Origin: Pseudomonadota bacterium | Lineage (GTDB): Bacteria > Myxococcota_A > UBA9042 > GCA-2863065 | Direction of reading: 5' to 3' | Assembly: GCA_005776585.1 (NCBI GenBank) | Contig: SXOX01000313.1 | Span: 1 to 35,805, forward strand | DNA length: 35,805 bases | Part shown: positions 32,488 through 35,805 of the stretch, piece by piece | Numbering within the stretch: the first letter of the stretch is position 1 | Layout: every line of letters starts with the position of its first letter | The notes under the pieces: model-generated | Told to the model about the DNA's origin: nothing | Seen by the model: only the letters and a program-made list of their open reading frames with translations | Database searches by the model: none | Made by a program: the position numbers and the translations under genes

Positions 32488-32850
32488 ATGTCATCGACCT
32501 CACGCCGCGCTTTTCTCGCCAAGGTCTTCGCCGTCCCGGCCGGGGCGCTCCTCGCGCAACAGGCTCATGCCCGCGGCAAGGGCGTGCTGACGCACTACCC
32601 GGCCAGGCTGTGCGGTAACTGCGGGTTCGGAAGCAAGAAGGACAACTGCGCCAAATGCGGCAAATGGATGGCCTCGACGCGCATCCCTGCGCGCCTGTGC
32701 TCCGATCACGGCTTTGGCAGCAAGGCCGACAACTGCGTCACGTGCGGCAAGTGGGTGGGCTCGAACAAGCAGTTGGCCTACGTCTGCGGCAATTGCGGCT
32801 TTGGCAGCAAGAAAGACAACTGCGTCAAATGCGGGAAGTGGGCTCCGTAG
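32488..32850 (+). CDS. Tat-exported protein of three tandem zinc-ribbon-like repeats
   Basis: The 120-residue product starts at ATG 32488 with a twin-arginine signal (SRRAFLAK; cleavage likely after the Ala run near 28). The mature part is three repeats of exactly 29 residues (Cys codons at 32611, 32698 and 32785), each C-x2-C/H-GFGSK-x-DN-C-x2-C-GKW. Repeats 1 and 3 are C4; repeat 2 is C-x2-H ... C-x2-C. All carry the invariant 'GFGSK' and 'GKW'. Tat export suggests the protein folds and takes up its metal in the cytoplasm. It follows the HD gene after 32 nt and so probably belongs to the sigma operon. Its end overlaps the convergent ABM gene by 26 nt. Confidence 0.8.
   Translation: MSSTSRRAFLAKVFAVPAGALLAQQAHARGKGVLTHYPARLCGNCGFGSKKDNCAKCGKWMASTRIPARLCSDHGFGSKADNCVTCGKWVGSNKQLAYVCGNCGFGSKKDNCVKCGKWAP
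32611..32850 (+). repeat. Three 87-bp repeats encoding zinc-ribbon modules
   Basis: Repeat starts at 32611, 32698 and 32785 (87-nt period). The third unit is closer to the first than to the second in its Cys pattern. The final unit is truncated after its GKW. Confidence 0.8.
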
Positions 32851-33130
32851 CCGGCGTATAATAACGCCCAGACGGAGGCGAGGCGAGCAGCGGCATGACC
32901 GCGGCGATCGTCTCCGGTGGAATGAGCTTGGCGGCCGCCTGATGCGACGCAATCGCATCCCAGGTCTCGATGATGATGAACTGGTGGTCATTGTCCTGGG
33001 TTCGGAGAACATGACACGAACGACAACCGGGCGCCTGCGCGACGAGCGGCAGGATGGACGTGAGGAAGGCGCCGAGCGCGTCGCTCGCGCCGGCCCGGGC
33101 CTCGAAGGTGTTGATGCGCGTGATGCTCAT
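32825..33130 (-). CDS. ABM-domain (antibiotic biosynthesis monooxygenase-like) protein
   Basis: ATG 33130 with AGGGG just upstream gives 101 residues, the length of a single ABM ferredoxin-like domain. It has 'AFLTSILPLVAQAPGCRSCHVLR', 'FIIIETWDAIASHQAA' and an aromatic 'GRYYTP' tail. ABM proteins act on haem or quinones or as small monooxygenases; the active-site identity is not determined here. Cys-x2-Cys-His in 'PGCRSCH' is unusual and worth noting. The gene is divergent from the GH38-like gene and convergent with the zinc-ribbon gene, whose last 26 nt it overlaps. Confidence 0.82.
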   Translation of the reverse strand: MSITRINTFEARAGASDALGAFLTSILPLVAQAPGCRSCHVLRTQDNDHQFIIIETWDAIASHQAAAKLIPPETIAAVMPLLASPPSGRYYTPATEPTSRI

Positions 33131-33181
33131 GGGGCCCCTATAGCACGTCCCGACCGCGCACGGTCTCGTCCAACGCGGCGG

Positions 33182-35805
33182 GTGCCGCTCGCCTGCCTCT
33201 GCGCGCTCGTCGTGGCTGCGCCCGCGGAAGCCCACGAGCTCTATCTCGCGATTGACAACCACACGGACTACGGCTGGAACGCGACCACCGCGGCCTACGA
33301 TCAGGCGATGCTCGCGGAGCTGGACTTCTTCCTCGCGGGGATCGCGGCCTCCAAGGATGCGCCCCCGGCCGAGCAGGTCCGGTATGTGGCCGACTGCTGG
33401 TGGTGGCTCAAGCTCTACGAGGACCACCGATCGCCAGCGGAGTTCGCCGCGTTGCTCCAGGCCATCCAGTCCGGGCACGTCACGGTGCCGCTACATCCCT
33501 TCGTGCTGCTCTTTGGCGCCATGCCGACCGAGGCCGTTATCCGCGCCGGCAGCTATCCGGGTCGCATGAGCCGCAAGCACGGCCTCGCGTTCCAGACCGC
33601 GCATCAGATGGAGAACCACACGATCCCGTGGGGACTCGCCACGCTCTGGGCGCAGAGCGGCGTCGCGTACACGTGGAAGGGCGTGTGTGGGTGCGCGACT
33701 GACGCGCCCTACGCGGACCGCAAGGACGAGGTGTTTCGTTGGCGTGGCCCCGATGGCTCCGAGCTGCTGATGAAGTGGTATCAGCTCGGCAACGGCAGCG
33801 CGACCTGGGGCGGCTACGGCGAGGCGCGCGAGACGGTCACGAGCAACGATCTGGCGGGGGCCATCAGCTACTTGGCGCCGCGTGCGCCGAAGCTCGGCTT
33901 CTCGGGGCTGTTCGGGATGGGTTGGGACGACGTCTCGTACACGAGCCTGGAGCTCGTCACGCGCGTCAAGGCGCACAACGCCAAGAAGGCGGCCGACACC
34001 GCGCGCGTCTCCAACGAGGTGGACTACTTCGAGCGCCTGGTCGCGGAGACTGGCGGCGGCGTGGCGCTGCCCGTCGAGCAGGGCGGCTTCGGCAACGACT
34101 GGGACCTCCAGCCGGCGACCATGGCGCACACGACGGCCCGCATGCGGCGCGCGGCGGAGCAGCTGCGGACGGCCGAGGCGCTGCTGGCGTGGGCCCATCC
34201 GTACGACGCCGACTTCTGGCCGACCGTGAAGCTCGGCCTCGATGAGGGCTGGCTCGCCTATTGGAAGTACTACGAGCACTCGTGGAGCGAGTCGGGCGTT
34301 GGCATTGACTACGTCATCAAGAACAAGCTCGCGTGGGCCGACGCGTTCACGAGCGCCGTCGCGACCGCGCTGTCGCAGGCGGCGACCCGCGTGAAGATGC
34401 TCGTGGCGACGCCCAGCGCGCCGGCCAATGGCGCCCAGCGCGTGCTCGTGTGGAATGGGCTCGGGCACCTGAGAACCGATGTGGTCGACCTTCCTGGCAT
34501 TGGTCCCGGTGACGTGGTCGTGACCGACGTCGCCAGCGGTGCGGTGCTGCCCAGTCAGCCGCTGCCGGCCAACGGCGGCCTGCGCGTCCTGGTGCGCGAC
34601 GTCCCGGCCGTGGGCTACCGCGCGCTCGACGTGACCCCCGGCAGCTCATCCGGGCTAGCGCCAATCGCGACGTTGACGGGCAAGACCGTGACCTCCGACC
34701 GCTGGAAGCTCGTGATCGGCGACCGTGGCCAACTGACGAGCGCGGTGGACCTGCTCACCGGCCGGGAGCTGGGCTCGCCCGGCGCAGACGTCGGGCTTTT
34801 CGACGTCGCCGGTGGGACCGGCGCAACCGTCGTCCTCGAGAGCTCGGGCCCCGTGTCTCTGGTGATTCGCGTGGACGTGGAGGGGACCCCGGCGCGTGCG
34901 ATTCGCTACACGCTGCACCGTGAGGTGGCGCGGGTGGATGTGTCGGTGGCTCTCCTGGGCAAGCCACTGGAGCCGACACACGTGCGCTTCGAGTGGGGGT
35001 TGGAGAACCCGGCGTTTCGCTTCGAGGAGGTCGGCGCCGTCGCGCGCGCCGGAAACGCGACGCAGGGCGGGGACTACCTGGCGGGGGCACGCACGGATTA
35101 CGTCACGATGAATCACTTTGCGGCCATGACCGAGACGACGGCGGCCGGCGCGTACACCGCGGTCCTCGGGAGCGCGGACGCGTTCGCGGCCAAGGTCGGA
35201 GCCAGCACGGCGAAGGCGTTCGCTCTGCCATCCAAGCGGCTTGCGGTTCTGGCAGCCGGGAACGTCGCGTTTGGCGGCGTCGCCGATCAGCCGGGAGGGG
35301 TCGGCCTGTCGCTGGGCTTCTCGCTCACCGCCCGGCCGGGGGCGTTCTCGGCGACGACCGCCATGCGCGACGGGCTCGCGATGCAGAACCCGCTCGTGCC
35401 CATGACCGTCCCGTGGGGACAGACCGGCCCGATTGGCGCGGCGAGCGACAGCCTCGTACGGCTCGTACACGCGGACGGGAGTGCCGTCGACGACGCCGAG
35501 ATTATGGCGGTCAAGCCCGTGGAGGAGGGCGAGCGCGGGGTGCTGGTGCGCGTGTGGGCGCTCGGTGGGGCGATGACAGGGCTGCTGGATGCCAGTCGGC
35601 TGTCGCCCGCGGCGGCGTTCGCGACGAACCTCATCGAGACGGACACGGGGACGCTCACCGTTGCGGGCGGGAAGATCGCCGTGACCGTGAAGGACCGCGG
35701 CTTCGCCACGGTACGGGTCGTCGGCAAGGCGAGCGAGCCGGTGGGGGCGGAGGTCGCGCCGGAGGCAGGGGCAGAGACCGGGGCCGAGGTGGTGGCCGAG
35801 GCGGT
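33182..35805 (+). CDS. Secreted GH38-like alpha-mannosidase, partial
   Basis: A frame open from GTG 33182 to the window end gives 874 codons and the C-terminus is outside. Residues 1-17 form a signal peptide ending AEA. His27-Thr-Asp29-Tyr-Gly-Trp32 is the HxDxxW zinc motif of GH38. 'MKWYQLGNG' and 'FRWRGPDGSELL' fit the N-terminal domain, and a long beta-sandwich-like middle and end (about 440-870) fits the C-terminal mannosidase region. The nucleophile Asp of classical GH38 should lie in the region of 'QTAHQMENHTIPW' (residues 138-150), where I see Glu144 and Asn145 but no Asp. The visible end is Glu/Ala-rich, like linkers before MYXO-CTERM anchors. It starts 51 nt from the divergent ABM gene. 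Confidence 0.78.
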   Translation, partial: MPLACLCALVVAAPAEAHELYLAIDNHTDYGWNATTAAYDQAMLAELDFFLAGIAASKDAPPAEQVRYVADCWWWLKLYEDHRSPAEFAALLQAIQSGHVTVPLHPFVLLFGAMPTEAVIRAGSYPGRMSRKHGLAFQTAHQMENHTIPWGLATLWAQSGVAYTWKGVCGCATDAPYADRKDEVFRWRGPDGSELLMKWYQLGNGSATWGGYGEARETVTSNDLAGAISYLAPRAPKLGFSGLFGMGWDDVSYTSLELVTRVKAHNAKKAADTARVSNEVDYFERLVAETGGGVALPVEQGGFGNDWDLQPATMAHTTARMRRAAEQLRTAEALLAWAHPYDADFWPTVKLGLDEGWLAYWKYYEHSWSESGVGIDYVIKNKLAWADAFTSAVATALSQAATRVKMLVATPSAPANGAQRVLVWNGLGHLRTDVVDLPGIGPGDVVVTDVASGAVLPSQPLPANGGLRVLVRDVPAVGYRALDVTPGSSSGLAPIATLTGKTVTSDRWKLVIGDRGQLTSAVDLLTGRELGSPGADVGLFDVAGGTGATVVLESSGPVSLVIRVDVEGTPARAIRYTLHREVARVDVSVALLGKPLEPTHVRFEWGLENPAFRFEEVGAVARAGNATQGGDYLAGARTDYVTMNHFAAMTETTAAGAYTAVLGSADAFAAKVGASTAKAFALPSKRLAVLAAGNVAFGGVADQPGGVGLSLGFSLTARPGAFSATTAMRDGLAMQNPLVPMTVPWGQTGPIGAASDSLVRLVHADGSAVDDAEIMAVKPVEEGERGVLVRVWALGGAMTGLLDASRLSPAAAFATNLIETDTGTLTVAGGKIAVTVKDRGFATVRVVGKASEPVGAEVAPEAGAETGAEVVAEA

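Overview
High-GC DNA that points to Myxococcota (myxobacteria and relatives). The best single marker is a MYXO-CTERM-type tail on the M23 peptidase-like protein at 16891-18921. Supporting signs are the many lipoprotein signals (about eight gene products), a MopE-like Asp/Cys metal-binding motif, LamG/HYR and Ig-like surface modules, and an N-terminal relict of a Uma2-like protein. No tRNA, rRNA, CRISPR array, intact insertion sequence or phage gene was seen.

Layout. 1-5149 (minus): a giant lipoprotein of about 19 tandem bacterial Ig-like domains, cut by the window edge. 5482-9365 (plus): a Rieske oxygenase, an unknown two-fold-repeat protein and a tandem AAA+ ATPase of the type seen in extracellular contractile injection system (eCIS) loci; the last two overlap by 4 bp. 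9422-14418: a c-type cytochrome, a YtkA-like lipoprotein and a DUF1549/DUF1553 (PSD1-type) cytochrome protein in one minus-strand operon, divergent from a Tat-exported DUF1501 protein, which is a pairing familiar from Planctomycetes. 14441-16738 (minus): a lipoprotein with duplicated LamG-HYR modules. 16891-21706 (minus): a four-gene, mostly overlapping operon with a possible eCIS cargo-like protein, an unknown protein, a PD40/TolB-like lipoprotein and an M23 peptidase with five Cys-rich repeats and MYXO-CTERM.

21890-23421 (minus): a coupled set of Cys-tailed lipoprotein, ferritin-like diiron protein and a 39-residue membrane microprotein. 23505-23718 holds a truncated Uma2-like gene ending in a 9-bp inverted repeat. 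23928-28970 (plus): a 1680-residue alpha-2-macroglobulin lipoprotein with an intact CxEQ thioester motif. 29074-30378 (plus): a TolB-like propeller lipoprotein. 30583-32850 (plus): an ECF sigma factor, a cupin anti-sigma factor, an HD hydrolase and a Tat-exported protein of three zinc-ribbon repeats, behind a candidate self-recognised promoter. 32825-33130 (minus): an ABM-domain protein. 33182-35805 (plus): a secreted GH38-like alpha-mannosidase, cut by the window end.

Most gene products are predicted to act outside the cytoplasm, so the window reads as a cell-envelope and secretome neighbourhood. The strongest candidates for something undescribed are the sigma/cupin/HD/zinc-ribbon operon, the ferritin-lipoprotein-microprotein operon, and the possible link between the eCIS-like ATPase and the protein at 20282-21706. 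All family assignments come from reading motifs by eye; no database search was run.
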